Shown in pieces: positions 15,190 to 15,279 of a DNA stretch of 15,279 nucleotides; positions within the stretch are counted from its first letter, which is position 1; every line of letters starts with the position of its first letter. Position numbers and translations under genes: made by a program. The stretch spans positions 1 to 15,279 of the forward strand of contig CABTZX010000036.1 of the NCBI GenBank assembly GCA_902489445.1, in the 5' to 3' direction. This stretch comes from an uncultured Bacteroidales bacterium. Lineage in GTDB: Bacteria > Bacteroidota > Bacteroidia > Bacteroidales > Porphyromonadaceae. Under the pieces are notes generated by a model, which was given only the letters and a program-made list of their open reading frames with translations, was not told where the DNA came from and searched no databases.

Positions 15190-15279
15190 GAAAAAAGTCT
15201 ATAGAGTATCCGAGGAAAGTCTATAGAGTTTTTCCAGAAAGTCTATAGAGTTTTCCGAAAAAGTCTATAGAGTATTTTC
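15190..15279. repeat. Array of four 22-bp CTATAG units, inverted relative to the left array
   Basis: CTATAGAG cores start at 15199, 15221, 15243 and 15265, an exact 22-bp period; the spacers between cores vary (e.g. TATCCGAGGAAAGT, TTTTTCCAGAAAGT). Read on the minus strand the units begin CTCTATAGACTTT like those at 1-132. The array runs off the end of the window. Confidence 0.93.

Noticed and set aside
14943..15248. Plus-strand ORF of 101 codons
   Set aside because: It begins inside the fhs terminator and ends in the CTATAG array; no domain.

Overview
The window looks like a chromosomal piece from a Bacteroidales bacterium, most likely a Porphyromonas species. The pointers are a FimB/Mfa2-type and FimA-type fimbrial lipoprotein cluster, several TAnnTTTG (-7 box) promoters of the Bacteroidota type, poor Shine-Dalgarno sites, and a periplasmic M3 lipoprotein peptidase. 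The species cannot be fixed from sequence alone. Both ends of the window lie inside arrays of a 22-bp CTATAG repeat, in opposite orientation, so the piece may be an assembly contig that broke at repeats (inference).

Layout. 1-132: six tandem 22-bp units. 133-735: gene-free repeat territory with a duplicated module (period about 182 bp), each copy carrying a 34-35-bp-arm inverted repeat. 738-1057: a promoter, a structured RNA candidate of about 280 nt and a strong terminator; a 6S-like or Bacteroidales-1-type RNA is the best guess. 1305-1342: a terminator serving the minus-strand fimbrial operon. 1424-6189 (minus strand): a three-gene fimbrial operon, FimB/Mfa2-like anchor, FimA-type fimbrillin, and a large FimD/FimE-like accessory or tip protein. 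All three genes are broken: a frameshift in the first, an in-frame TGA in the second, and a frameshift plus an in-frame TAG in the third. 6190-6868: gene-free, with two more CTATAG units and about 66-bp degenerate repeats.

6902-10479 (plus strand): a clean four-gene operon made of a NMT1/SsuA-type substrate-binding lipoprotein, an ABC ATPase, an ABC permease and an outer-membrane porin. Together they could form a trans-envelope import route for a small, so far unknown, nutrient. 10573-13028: xseB (exonuclease VII small subunit) followed by a Dcp-like lipoprotein peptidase. 13204-14874: fhs, formate-tetrahydrofolate ligase, with its own -7 box and tandem hairpin terminators. 14990-15279: gene-free, ending in four CTATAG units.

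The contrast is the main biological message. The transport and housekeeping genes are all intact, while the fimbrial operon carries four separate lesions in 4.8 kb. That is best read as a decaying surface-adhesin locus; sequencing error or strain-level on/off variation must be excluded with reads.
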